A DNA stretch of 64,000 nt from Gentiana macrophylla (lineage: Eukaryota > Streptophyta > Magnoliopsida > Gentianales > Gentianaceae), in assembly GCA_026214975.1 (NCBI GenBank), contig JAOBSW010001150.1, positions 1 through 64,000 on the forward strand, written 5' to 3'. Below are positions 11,880 through 22,184 of this stretch, one piece after another; positions within the stretch are counted from its first letter, which is position 1; the number at the start of each line of letters is the position of its first letter. A model generated the notes under the pieces. It searched no databases and was not told where the DNA came from. It worked only from the letters and a program-made list of their open reading frames with translations. The position numbers and the translations under genes are program-made.

Positions 11880-13150
11880 GTCCTCCGATGTTCCATGGTA
11901 TTCTTCCATTGTGAACTACCTTCATGCCCGTTATCTCGATCCCGAAATGTCTTATCGGAGAAGAAAAAGTTCTTCTACGATTTGAAATATTTCGTTTGGG
12001 ATGAACCTTATCTTTTCAAGATCTCAGAAAGATGGGTTGCTTAGGAGATGTGTTCCGAGAATCCGAGCAACGCGATATTATTGAGCAAATGCCACAGTGG
12101 ACCCACGAGGAGGTCACTTTGGTCCGTGGAAAACCGTTGCTAAGATCTTTCAATCCGGTTTCTATTGGCCTACGATCTTTAAAGATACGAAGCTTTTCAG
12201 TAAAAGCTTGTGATAGGTGCCAAAGAACCGGTACTCACGACAAGGCGTTTTGACATGCCTTTAAAACCCATCCTCGAATGCGAAGTCTTTGATGTATGGG
12301 GTATCAATTTTATGGGACCATTCCCATCATCTTGCGGTAATAAATACATCTTAGTCTGCGTGAGACTACGTGTCTAAATGGGTGGAGGCCCAAGCCACTC
12401 CTCACAATGATCATAAGACGGTCATGAAATTTCTAAAGAAGAATATCTTCGTGAGGTTTGGATGTCCACGTGCCTTGATCGATGATGGCGGACGCATTTA
12501 CGCAACCGCCCCTAGAGAAAGTACTTGAGAAGTATGGTGTTCGTCATAAAGCGGCACACCATATCATCCGATGACTAGTGGTCGTTGAAAGGAGCAACCG
12601 AGCATTAAGAAAATCCTCGAGAAAGCAATGATCATCGGAAAGACCGGAGTTTGAAGTTGGATGATGTACTTTGGGCATATAGAATCGCCTATAAAACCTC
12701 TATGGGGACATCTCCATATCGGATGGTCTACGGAAACCATGTCATCCGCTCGTCGAATTAGAGCATAGAGCTTATTGGGCTACAAAGTTTCGAACTTTGA
12801 TTCCCAATCTTGTGGACAACATCGACTACAATGATTCATGAGCTAGACGATTCGGACTCCAGGCCTATGAAAGTGCAGGATTAGTAAAGATAAGATGAAG
12901 CTACTCCACGATGCTAAGATTAAGAAAAGAGAATTCCATGTCGGCGAACAAGTTCTTCTATATAATTCTAGGTTACATCCTTTTTACGGAAAGTTAAGGA
13001 CACGTTGGTCCGGCCCTTTCGAGATTCTCCAAATCCTCCTGGAGGCGTTCTAGAACTTCGTGGTTATAGTGGTGACCCGTTTGAGTAAATGGCCAAAGGT
13101 GTAAGCACTATATTGGTGAACCTAAAGAGAGACCTTTGAATGTCCGTTGC
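11880..13150 (+). pseudogene. Integrase of the Athila-like element, decayed
   Basis: [14 protein letters not shown] (end of the HHCC zinc finger, about 12210-12250) is followed by a core region with [17 protein letters not shown] and FVRFGCPRALIDD (about 12375-12490). Further on come remnants around the third acidic residue, then a C-terminal region KREFHVGEQVLLYNSRL and LRTRWSGPFEI (about 12925-13030). It would insert the DNA copy into the genome. Many frameshifts and in-frame stops are present. Confidence 0.75.
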
Positions 13151-14272
13151 CTCGACATCCTAGGGTGTGGTGCTACGGAAGTCGAAGAATTCAATGAGCC
13201 TCCACTCAACCTGTTTTGAGGAGGAGGATTGTCAGTAGTAATCCTACGAAGAAGTTCTAGCCCGGTAGTTGGGTTATGGAAGAATTGGAGAGGAGCGTCG
13301 TTGAAGCGCCATCGGAGGGCTCGAGAGAATGAAGAGGTCACCCATGGGGAAGTTCAAGCGTACGTGGAAAGCTATTAAAGATTTCACCCGTGTGTGAGAT
13401 GTTGTTTTCGCAGCCACTGCATCGATCGAGCTTACACGAGGTAGTGGTGGCGAGAAAAGTCAAATGGCCTCGATCCAGTGAGCTTACATCGTGTCGAGCT
13501 AACGACATAAACCAAAAGCGCTACTAGGAGGCATCCTACATATCCCTTATGTTCACGCTTATTAGTGTTTTATTTATTTGATTTTAGTTTAATTAAGTTT
13601 TAGTGATTAAGTTTTTGTATTTATATCATCGGTTAGTGTGCTTTTTAGATATGGATTACGGAGTTCTTCCCGAGGAGTTCCCCATCATTAGTCGGATCCC
13701 ACTGATTCTGATGGTGATGGACCGGAGGCACTATAGTCTTGCACGTAGATTTTGAGCTTAGTACCCGTCACGAAGACCATCACCTATGTTCTCATTGTAC
13801 CCCATTGTTCGGGAGGTAGTGACTTCACCACCGAGGAGCTACTGAGGAAGCTATAGGACGTCCATATACGATCCTAAATGACCCTATCTTTGACAGATCT
13901 AGCTACTGTACTCCAAGATTCACATTTTAGAGGTTTAGAGGTAGCTGGAGATGACCCGGGGCGTACAAGGCGACTATGATTTCCCTCCCGCTATTGATAT
14001 GCTTCGTCGTCTCATCCGTTTGGTGGATTGGGATGAGATTTATGCGAGACTAGCGTTAGTTAGGTTTGTTTCATCGAGCAAACGACGTAAAACAAAAGCG
14101 CGCCGTGAGGCAACCCTTTATTTTCTATTTGTTTTTATTTATGTTCTAGGAATTTTATGTACTTTATTTGATTTAAGGTTGTATTTTGAAATTTTAATTC
14201 AGTTTAATAAGAGATGTGCTTTTGAATTTGGGTTGTATGGAATTTTATGATTTGTGCATTTTTGCCTGCTGG
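13151..14272 (+). other. Spacer after integrase, no recognised gene
   Basis: A 1.1-kb stretch between the end of pol and the second dyad cluster. The 99-codon ORF at 13951-14250 has no domain I recognise; its Lys/Arg run followed by a Phe/Leu-rich end is probably chance. I see no other structure in it. Confidence 0.5.
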
Positions 14273-14473
14273 GACGCCCGTCCAGAAAACTGGACGCCCG
14301 TCCGCTATGACAAATCCTTAGACGAACGTCCACTATGCCTGGACGCCCGTCCGATATTTTCCCTCCAATCCTGTATGTGATTTAAATTTCGACGAAGGTT
14401 TCATCTTGAACCAGGCGCCCGTCCGGTTCATCGATTTCCGATGAACGCCCGTCCACCGAGTTGGACGAGCGCC
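14273..14473. promoter_or_regulatory. Second dyad cluster, upstream of an internal TATA box
   Basis: Copies of GACGNNCGTC start at 14273, 14293, 14321, 14342, 14414, 14444 and 14464. Consecutive pairs are 20 bp (14273/14293), 21 bp (14321/14342) and 20 bp (14444/14464) apart. The cluster ends 12 bp before a TATA box, the same order as in the LTR U3. This suggests that the 3' ORF has its own promoter. Confidence 0.6.
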
Positions 14474-14485
14474 CAACATCTCGCC

Positions 14486-14493
14486 TATATATA
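14486..14493 (+). promoter_or_regulatory. Internal TATA box ahead of the 3' ORF
   Basis: TATATATA followed by a C-run and then a pyrimidine-rich leader (ttttcactttttcaaatc, about 14517-14534). It lies about 0.6 kb upstream of the first recognisable part of the 3' ORF, room for an untranslated leader or an intron. Promoter activity is inferred from the copy of the LTR layout. Confidence 0.5.
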
Positions 14494-15099
14494 CCCCCCG
14501 CTTCGATGAACCCTCACTTTTCACTTTTTCAAATCGCAAAACCGTTTTCTCTCCCTCTTTTTGGCCTCAAATCTTCATTTCTAAACCATTTTGAGCGATT
14601 CCAAGTGCTATAGACCGCTCTTGATACCCTCTTTTCGATTTTCATAACCAAAACTCCCAACACGCTTTATTTTTGGAGAATCGGCACCCTCTTTGGTCCG
14701 ACTTTTCAGAAGAAAAATCCGATTTTTGGAGTCAAATTTGTGTTGTTTGGACTAATCTTCACATCAATCCGCATCTACTCATCCTACTCGGTAAGTTAGT
14801 AACAACTTTTCCAGTTCTTATTCACGTTTTTGTGAGTTCGATCTTTGGGTCGGCTCGTTCCCTTGAATGTCATCTTAATTCATTTTTTTTTCCTGGTTTT
14901 TGTGTTTCTTTCTGCTCTGATATGGTGATGTGGTGTTGTGATGGATGGTGAATTGGTTGGTTGCTGATAATTGTGGTTGTGGTTTGGTTGTTTTTGAAAT
15001 CCCGCTTTGGATGTTAAACGGGTATCTCTTGTTGTGAATTAGGATTGCTTTCGTGTAGTATAGGTTTGAATATGGTTCATGTTAAGGAGTGGTTAAGAG

Positions 15100-16532
15100 G
15101 CATGGTAAGGAGGTGGCTAGGGAAGCCGGGAAGAAACGCAAGGAGTTTGATCCTACTTTAGTCGATCCTAACCGGGGTGTGAGTATACGAGAACAACCTC
15201 CTAGGGCCACCCAAACTAGGGCTACTTTGAGAGATGAGCCGACCTCGACTCTCGAGGCCCGATGACGATGTGCCTTTGGTACGGATGCCTCAGAGTTCGA
15301 GAAGGGGAGCCTCGTCTAGAAATTTGAGAGACTATGGACACTACCCGGGAAGAGGAACCGGTTGTACCTAGGGCTGCCCCTCCTAGAAAGAAATCCAAAA
15401 CCGCACTCTCCTATGTCCTTACCTCGCCGATTCATAAACCCCAGAGCTCACGATGTGTATAATGAGTATTATTTCTCGAGGACGATGTTGGTCGCGGGCC
15501 ATTTTGGAGGCCAAAGTCGATCCGGGGTTCGTTAAGTTGCTCAGGGATCGGAAATGGGAAGCTTTGATGACTATCCCGACTACCCGGTAAATAGCTCCCT
15601 AGTTCGGGAATTTTATGCAAACTGTTCGGAAACCGACTTGGGGACAAAGGTAGTTGTGGTGCGAGGGGTAGAAGTTCCTTTTACACCGGAGGTGATCAAT
15701 GCTAAATACAACTTAGCGGCTTTTGAGGGAAGAGATTATAAGGAGGAGATTGTGCATAGGCAGAGTTTGGGACAGGATCCCTTGGAGGAGTTGCGGTTGC
15801 GAGTTTGCCCGGATGTGGCATGGACATTAAGGCCGGGAGGCGACCGGAAGGAGTTGGTTACCACGACCTGGCCGGAGGACTGGAAGGTCCAGTGTCGGTT
15901 TATTCAGAGTCGGTTGTTGCCTAAGAACAACCTGACGCACTTTCACATAGGTGACCTCGGCATGTTATACGCATTGACATTTGGCCTAAACGTGGATGTG
16001 GGGCAGGCGTTATATGATGAGGTGGCTATTAATCAGAAGATATATACCCGATGCTTGATTATCCCTCACTTGATCCACAGTCTCTGTATCGATGCCGGTG
16101 TGCCTGAGTACGGGGCCGATCACAAACCGAAGAATCCGAGGCCGATATACGCCGTGAAGGCGGTAAGCCTTCAGTCCGTCTCGAGATGGAGACACCACAG
16201 AGCCCGGTTCATCTTCGGTCCCGCCCGAGCATCTACACTTCCTACTTTATCTCCCGCAGATTAGGATGCGGTTGAGCATGGCCAACGGTTTACGGGAGTG
16301 GATGGGTGATATTCGGGATACGCAGAACAACATTTTGACGATTCTGAAGTGTTTCAATGAGAACCGGAAACCAAGGGATGACCGGATCTTCGCTCCGAGC
16401 ACCGTTGATTATATTTATTCTGACGAGATTGAGCATGCCATTGCCGATGTCCTTCACGAGTCTGAGTCTTCTGACGAGGAGCAGCCTGATTCGGCGGTGG
16501 AGCTACGTCACCACCTTCCGATCCTCCGGTGA
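15100..16532 (+). pseudogene. 3' ORF of the Athila-like element (putative plant transposon protein type)
   Basis: The largest piece is 15554-16264 (236 codons), with NSSLVREFYANC, VVVRGVEVPFTPEVINAKY and a later DVGQALYDEVAIN segment. This pattern matches what I recall of the plant 'putative plant transposon protein' domain (Transposase_32, PF20167), common downstream of pol in Athila elements. The reading extends upstream in other frames: KRKEFDPTLVDPNRGV from about 15130, FINPRAHDVYNEYYFSR from about 15430, then a frameshift near 15557. It continues downstream in 16266-16532 (GLREWMGDIRDTQNNIL), ending in an acidic Ser/Glu tail. The function is not known. I see no signal peptide or membrane segment to support an envelope role. 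Confidence 0.7.
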
Positions 16533-18125
16533 TGATACTCGGCCCGGGGCAATCTTGACTTTCTTTGTCTATCTTTTCGATTTGATTTGCCCTAGATACT
16601 TTCATTGTGTAGTTTTACTACTTTTTCCTCTTATATGGTTCATTGTAATTTTTGATGTTGCTACTATTTATTCTTTCGATGGATCATGTAAGCCATAAGG
16701 CACCCGCATACTTTCATTTCGACTTAGTTTATACTTTTTGGTTGTATTGGATGCTTTATCTCTTGTTAATCCTTGAATTTGCTATATCTTTTCATTTTGG
16801 TATAACTCCCGTTTTCCCGAGATGGTTCCATGTTTGTCAAGACGTGCGGTATATTTTTAGCGGTTTTCGTTGAGCTACATTGTGCAGTTACGCATTCAGA
16901 GTGTCATTATGTAGGCTCGGCCCGACCGACGATTCGCATTTCGATTTAAATCACCTAAGTCTTTTCCTGTTTTTCGTTTCTACACAAATGAGGACATGTT
17001 GATTTTTAAGTGTGGGGGAGGGGAATGTTCGATATGTATCTACACATTTGCTTAGTGAGTAATGTTTCTATGCAAATGAGCTAAAATTTTCGAACTTTTT
17101 CGACACTTTTGTTTTTGTTTTGTCCCGAGTAGGCAATTCGATTCAATGTTCGCTATTTTTATGGTCATTTAAGCTGTATATCATATGTTTGATAAGTTAG
17201 TTGTTTCACCTGAGATCGATTTTTCACGAGCCATAGTGAATGACGAGCTAACCTATAAAGTTATACCCCGTCTTGGACGAGTGATTTTTGATCTTCTTAT
17301 GAGTCATGTGCTTAGTGCTACGTATATATCTTGAGATTTATGATAGTCTGTATTTAGCTCCGAGTATGATATACTGTGAATATCTGTAAGTTTGAATGTG
17401 ATAAGTGAAACGTGATTAAGTCTTTGCAATAGTAATAAATTGTTTACTTGAGGTGTTATGCTCAGTGGTCTGTGCTACTAGAAAATAATCTTTTCCACTG
17501 CCAGCCAGAAATCTCTAAGTAAACATAATTGTAATTGGGTGTGTCGGAAGCTAGTCGATGATTTGAGTGCGATAGGGTATACCACGTATGTCCTATACCA
17601 CTATGATGACTAAAAGCTCACGACAGTTAGGAAAAGCTGCCTTATGATTGGAGTAAGGTAGGGGATTATCTCGAAATGTCCTATTCTACTATGACGGGCA
17701 ATAGCTTGTCCTAATGTGTGTTTAAAAGTGAATAAGTTAAATCAACTAAGATATCGTTATTTAAATTGAATATAAGGCTTAGTTTTCGTTAATCTTATCC
17801 AAAGATAAATCGAAAGATATGATGTAGGGATTATCCTCTGAGTATTTCGGAAAGGCCCTAGATTCATTCGATCATCTTTGTCGGGATATATCACGTTTAT
17901 AGGGTGCATCTTATGAGTGTCATTTATTACTAGTCTCTGAGGGGTATTAGCTAGTTTTACTTTGAGTTTCTCGAGTTTGGATATAGTGGAAGTTTTCTAT
18001 GGCTATGCACACACACCATGGTGAACCTCTGATTTATTGGATATGTGTTACGTATGTTTAGATGTCTGTTTTTTTTTTCTCGAGCCTAATTTTTGTTTTG
18101 TTTTGCTCGGGACGAGCAAAAGCTT
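16533..18125 (+). other. 3' untranslated region of the Athila-like element with an extra polypurine tract
   Basis: A 1.6-kb non-coding stretch before the 3' LTR. It holds AAGTGTGGGGGAGGGGAA at 17008-17025, which duplicates the terminal polypurine tract 1.1 kb upstream of it. Small ORFs here (16357-16698, 16652-16873) are hydrophobic and T-rich and have no recognised domain. Confidence 0.6.
17008..17025 (+). other. Internal polypurine tract copy
   Basis: Shares AAGTGTGGGGGAG with the terminal tract at 18126-18139. It could prime extra plus-strand synthesis, as central tracts do in some retroelements; that role is inferred. Confidence 0.55.
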
Positions 18126-18139
18126 AAGTGTGGGGGAGT
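18126..18139 (+). other. Polypurine tract of the Athila-like element
   Basis: AAGTGTGGGGGAGT directly abuts the 3' LTR start at 18140, the expected place for plus-strand priming. Confidence 0.85.
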
Positions 18140-19686
18140 TGTTAAGGGTGACTTTATACGATTTATAACGTTATATTCTATGATATTTTCCCCCGTACTT
18201 GTATAAGCTTGCATAAGAAACGAGTGTTTAATGGAAATATTGAGTAAATGAGGTTTTAAATAAGTTATTCGCAAAATTGGTTGATTTTGGTGTTTTTATA
18301 TGATTTTATGATTGTTTGGACATTATTACATTTTTGCGATGTTTTTATGTGTTATAGATACATGTTTGAGGCTCAAGAGATGATCAAAAGTTGATTAAGT
18401 TCGAATTAATTGATGATAAAAGAGATAATGAAGGAATGACTTAGAAGAAAAGAGATAAAGATCACAGAAATCAAGATTCGATCGTCTGGACTGGCGTCCA
18501 GAATCTCCGTCCAGTGGACGGGCGTCTGATGAAGTGAACGAGCGTCCAGGGATGGGAAGTTGATTCAGGAAGTTTGGACGCTGGAGTGGACGCTGGATGG
18601 ACGAGCGTCTGGTCATGACTCGGCTCGATTCAAGTTCTATTGAAGAGTGGGACGGGCGCTCACCCTATCCAGACGGGCGTCCGTCGGCCGACTTTCTTGA
18701 ACCGACTTCAAATCTATATATAGCATTTGTTTCTCCACACAAAACATACCAAAAAACTCATTATTCAAAACCCTAAACCTAGGGGCGGCTTTAGGCTGCG
18801 TTTTTCTCCTTTTTATTCCAGTTTTTATGCACTTTAGATCTAGATTAAACTAGTTAATTACTTTCTATGAACTATTCCTGCACATTCGAGTTGCTGAGGA
18901 TGTTTAGAGGCTAAAAGCTTCACCAAACGAGAATTGTGAAGCCGTCCAACAATTGTTGATTTCGTTTTCTTCGGTTGTACTGTGAGTTTTTATTTAAAGG
19001 TTGTTTCTTATTCATGTTTAATACGTTTAATTGCTTTTATATCGGAAGATCTGCATGTGTGATTGTTTATTGTTGATGGAAATCTTAATAAACCCTAGAT
19101 CATCATGAATAAGAATAGTAATTCGAATCTATCATAACGGAAGTTAATAGGTTTAATTGCTAGATTATAACCGTAAAGTTTACACCTTTGGTTTGGAAAC
19201 GCGTTAATCTTGCATTGGAAGATAATAGATTAATAGATGAACTTTCTAAGGAATTAGGGTTCATGGTTAGATAAGGTGAATCACAACCTAGATAAAAACC
19301 ACAATATAATCGAGGTAGGAAGTCAATGCTTGTTGGATAGGTGGATCAATCCTCGTTTGTCTGTTAAAATTTGATTTAAATCCTTGAAACTTGAATTTGT
19401 TTAGTAGTTTAGTTTTACTTGCATCTTAGTTTAGTTAGTTTAAATTGGTTCGCAGCCCGTATCCTTCCTAGCTTTGGATTATATCCTCTGCCTAGTTTTA
19501 TTTTTCTGCTTTGTTTGACGTTTAGAGTAGTTTCGTGACATAGTTAGTTGAAAACAAAAGCTAGGAATCACATTCGCCTAGTTCCCCGTAAGATCGACCC
19601 GGCATCAACCTCTTTACTACGATCCTTATACTTGAGGTTAACCGGATTATTACTTGTTTGTTTTGTGTTAATAAAAATCCGTGACA
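18140..19686 (+). repeat. 3' LTR of the Athila-like element
   Basis: The same sequence as 5259-6807, with TATA at 18715-18722, AATAAA at 19670-19675 and the dyad cluster at 18517-18681. Bases 18140-18466 look identical to 5259-5585. Later differences are mostly 1-3-bp indels at CNG-type sites; for example, the 5' LTR has 'accacagata' at 6401-6410 where this copy has 'cctagata'. Confidence 0.93.
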
Positions 19687-19691
19687 CAACC

Positions 19692-20261
19692 CAATATTGG
19701 CGAGATCTCATACGATCATATTTCAATAATAACGATATACCCGAGGTAGGTCAACTCCCGACGTGGGCCGATCAGTTGGATTCGAATAAGGGTTCTTCAC
19801 CGTCATTATAATGCTGGGAGACAAAATTTTCGACTTAATTTTTGTTGTGGTGGTATATCACAAATTAATTCACTTAATTAATTTTAATTACGGTCTCATC
19901 AAATATATCTATCTCTATAAACATACATCCTACACATTCATCTAGATCGTGGCTAGTCATGCATCTATCGTATCATATAAAATACATACATGCACAAAAT
20001 AAATAAATGCATGCGTAAAGTAACCGGTATGATCATGGACATTTCCTAAGTGCGGTTTCGAATACAAACTGACGAAACCGCAGGTCACAAATCTAAGGGT
20101 AGCTGCAACCGCCAATAGGATCTCTATGTCGTCTTTCTTTGGCCTTTGTCTTCTGCTCCGTCTTGTTACATAATTTTATCTAATAAATAAATACACCCGC
20201 CGCACACGGGGGAGCTAACGGGAATGAGATAAATGTAGAAAATAAACTAGGTGAGAGTTTG
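19692..20261 (-). mobile_element. Right half of the split non-coding element, homologous to 1-440
   Basis: Continues the element interrupted by the Athila-like insertion. From about 19756 to 20250 it aligns with 1-440: the same 'cttcaccgtc', 'ccggtatgatcatggac' and 'cacccgccgcacacgggggag' blocks in the same order. The similarity stops near 20261, where the sequence passes into a Copia 3' end. The orientation is taken from the first copy's primer site. Confidence 0.7.
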
Positions 20262-20291
20262 ATTGCAAGATGCATTGGATCCTCCATTCCA

Positions 20292-20633
20292 GCTTGAGGG
20301 GGGGGTGTTGAAACTATAAGAGACACAAGATGAGATTTTGATTGCTCTTATGGACAATAGGTTGAACACTCAACTTGGAGATATCAGTTAGGTAGTTAGA
20401 AGTCGGTTACACAACGGTTATTATCCAGCTGAGTATTATACGTCTAGTATGTTAAGTAGGAAGTTGAGAAAACAGAATTCTGATTTGTATCAATGCTAAT
20501 TCAATCAAAATTCTCTAAAGAAGTTTTTCCCGCCTAGATGCTAGTTTGAATATCTTCACTGGTGTTCATCAGTTCTTGATCTCGATTTGATTCAATTGTG
20601 TTTGTTTACAGTGATCTTTCACTGATTTTAACA
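20292..20633 (+). mobile_element. Copia-type 3' end remnant: polypurine tract plus 328-bp LTR
   Basis: GCTTGAGGGGGGGG (20292-20305) is a typical Copia polypurine tract. It abuts TGTTGAAAC at 20306, and the LTR ends with TTTTAACA at 20633, a short inverted repeat with the start. Only about 45 bp of internal sequence is left before the tract, so the rest of the element is deleted. It abuts the truncated non-coding element at about 20261. Confidence 0.7.
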
Positions 20634-20840
20634 TTTTTTTTTCTTCATTTTTTTGTGTCTTGCTTAAAGCCCCGGTATCCGAGACCAACTAGTTCGACTA
20701 ATCTGAAATTCGGTCCGGGTCGCGCCTGCAGAGTCCGACTCTTACTCAGTAGTAAGGTCTGACCAAAAGCTCTTTCAAAATGGTGCCCTAGATAATGATC
20801 AAACCGTGACCTCTCTTGGCATTCTCATGTCACTTATTTA
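20634..20840 (-). repeat. SINE-like element
   Basis: Read on the minus strand, GGTTTGATCAT (20805-20795) resembles a tRNA-type B box (GGTTCGANNC). The body continues with GGACTCTGCAGGCGCGACCC, then CGAATTTCAGATTAGTCGAA and CTCGGATACCGGGGC, a body I recall from plant SINE families. It ends in an A-rich tail (20634-20665 on the plus strand is T-rich). The tail starts exactly at the LTR end at 20633. I could not find a convincing target duplication, and the box A is not clear. Confidence 0.45.
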
Positions 20841-21175
20841 TTTACGTGCATGTGTATGTATTAGAAAATAGTTTCGTATATTTAACTACATTTGTTTTTG
20901 TAGATTTTCGTTTAAGCATGTCTGTATGATATTATCATCTCTTGTAAGATATAATAACCAATGATCATTCCTAAAATACCAAATTTTTTTTTGTCATCAT
21001 TAATCAAATACTTATTAAAAAAATACACAACAAGTCTAAATTGAAGAAACAACACATAGGAACAAATGCTTCTATTAAAATACATAACACAACTAAATTC
21101 AAGTGAACGACACAACTAGGTCAAACAAAGATGTGGCCTTACCACTACTCTTTAATATGAATGGAAACATATATA
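20841..21175. other. AT-rich spacer, nothing recognised
   Basis: No coding or repeat structure that I can support. It probably belongs to the 3' flank of the Harbinger transposase gene that begins (on the minus strand) to the right. Confidence 0.4.
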
Positions 21176-21966
21176 CTAATGATGTTTGCTTGCCCACATA
21201 TCATTAGCCATATTGTCTCGAATAGCAGACCAGTCCGCTAAATTAGAAGGTGTAGATTCAATTGGTATAAAATCGGCGAGGGGTCGAAAGGCCATTGTTT
21301 TCGTCCGTCTCGTCGTCGTTGTCATCATCATTCTCATTAAGCTGATTGTATGATTCACTGCCGACTGTAGAGCTTATTATATTATGCAAAACAATGCAAC
21401 TAATAACCATATTCACTTGGTGAGTGAAATAATAATTTGTTCATTGGACCTTTTAAAAATGGAAATTTCTTCTTCCACGCGACGAATGCCCGTTCAATGA
21501 CATTTCGTAATTTTGCAAGGATGTGGTTAAAACGTTCCGCTTTGTTTCGCTCTTCTCTAGGGAAATCCCATTCAGGCATATGATACCGGTGTTGTCTATA
21601 CGGTGCCAAGAATGCAGGCATATTTCTAAAAGCTGAGTCGACAAGATAAATTTGTCCTACAATCCAAAACAGTGAAACTGTTCAATTTCTGAATATGAAA
21701 TATAAAGAGACTGATAATGCTACCCATAATAAGTAATCCCTTCGTTGTTGTGTTTTTCCACCATCACCCCTATTTTTAATTACATAACAAGTAAAATATG
21801 GGGAGTGATGTAGAATGGTTAACCTTTTGGGGGCGAGAGAAAGATATTGTTTCTGTTGCATAGGCATGGCAAAAAACCCGAGCGTCATGCGCACTGCTTT
21901 CCCAACTACAATGGACGTGAACAAAATGCATATCAAGATCACATACTGTTACAGTATATAGGCTGC
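21176..21966 (-). pseudogene. PIF/Harbinger transposase pseudogene, C-terminal part
   Basis: On the minus strand this encodes, in order and over changing frames, CDLDMHFVHVHC, then SSAHDARVF (second catalytic Asp of the DDE_Tnp_4 domain) and NMPAFLAPYRQHRYH with LRNVIERAF (third catalytic acidic residue) in 21400-21621. It ends with a C-terminal WSAIRDNMANDMW tail (21176-21358). These are hallmarks of plant PIF/Harbinger (HARBI1-like) transposases, which cut and paste DNA elements between terminal inverted repeats. A stretch around 21650-21850 is unlike the family and may be an intron or decay. The N-terminal half lies at 26888-27720, on the far side of a Copia insertion. Confidence 0.85.
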
Positions 21967-22169
21967 TGATTAGTTTAGTATGATGTAATGTAGAAAACGG
22001 TTATTCAGTTATTGTCTGTTGTAACCGTTTGTAACTTACTTCTAACTGATTCATAAGGTGTATGAAGCTATAAATACCCCATGATCAGCTACATTGTAAC
22101 TTAACTTGTAACTTTTACTTGATTAGTAATAATTTTGCATTTTATTTTGAGTTTATAATTCTCTAAACA
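21967..22169 (+). repeat. 5' LTR of the Copia element
   Basis: Runs from TGATTAGTTTAG to TCTAAACA, with a TATA box TATAAATA at 22069-22076. The beginning is repeated at 26796. The exact left edge is uncertain because the terminal TG is followed by A rather than T. Confidence 0.7.
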
Positions 22170-22172
22170 TCA

Positions 22173-22184
22173 TGATATCAGAGC
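22173..22184 (+). other. Primer binding site of the Copia element
   Basis: TGATATCAGAGC is one base off the initiator-Met primer site and lies 3 bases after the LTR end. Confidence 0.8.

Larger units (their letters stand above)
5259..19686 (+). mobile_element. Complete Athila/Tat-like Ty3-Gypsy LTR retrotransposon, 14.4 kb
   Basis: The element has two 1.55-kb LTRs (5259-6807 and 18140-19686), both running from TGTTAAGGG to CGTGACA, and a perfect 5-bp target duplication CAACC (5254-5258 and 19687-19691). The primer site matches tRNA-Asp and the polypurine tract is AAGTGTGGGGGAG, both usual for the Athila/Tat clade. The order is gag, protease, RT, RNase H, integrase, then a separate 3' ORF. 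Reverse transcription and integration would be the functions of the pol products, but every domain is interrupted by frameshifts or stops. The first 327 bp of the two LTRs look identical by eye, which implies a young insertion despite the broken coding region. Confidence 0.93.

Noticed and set aside
20634..20840. tRNA gene
   Set aside because: Only a B-box-like sequence is present; no cloverleaf can be drawn and the rest looks like a SINE body.
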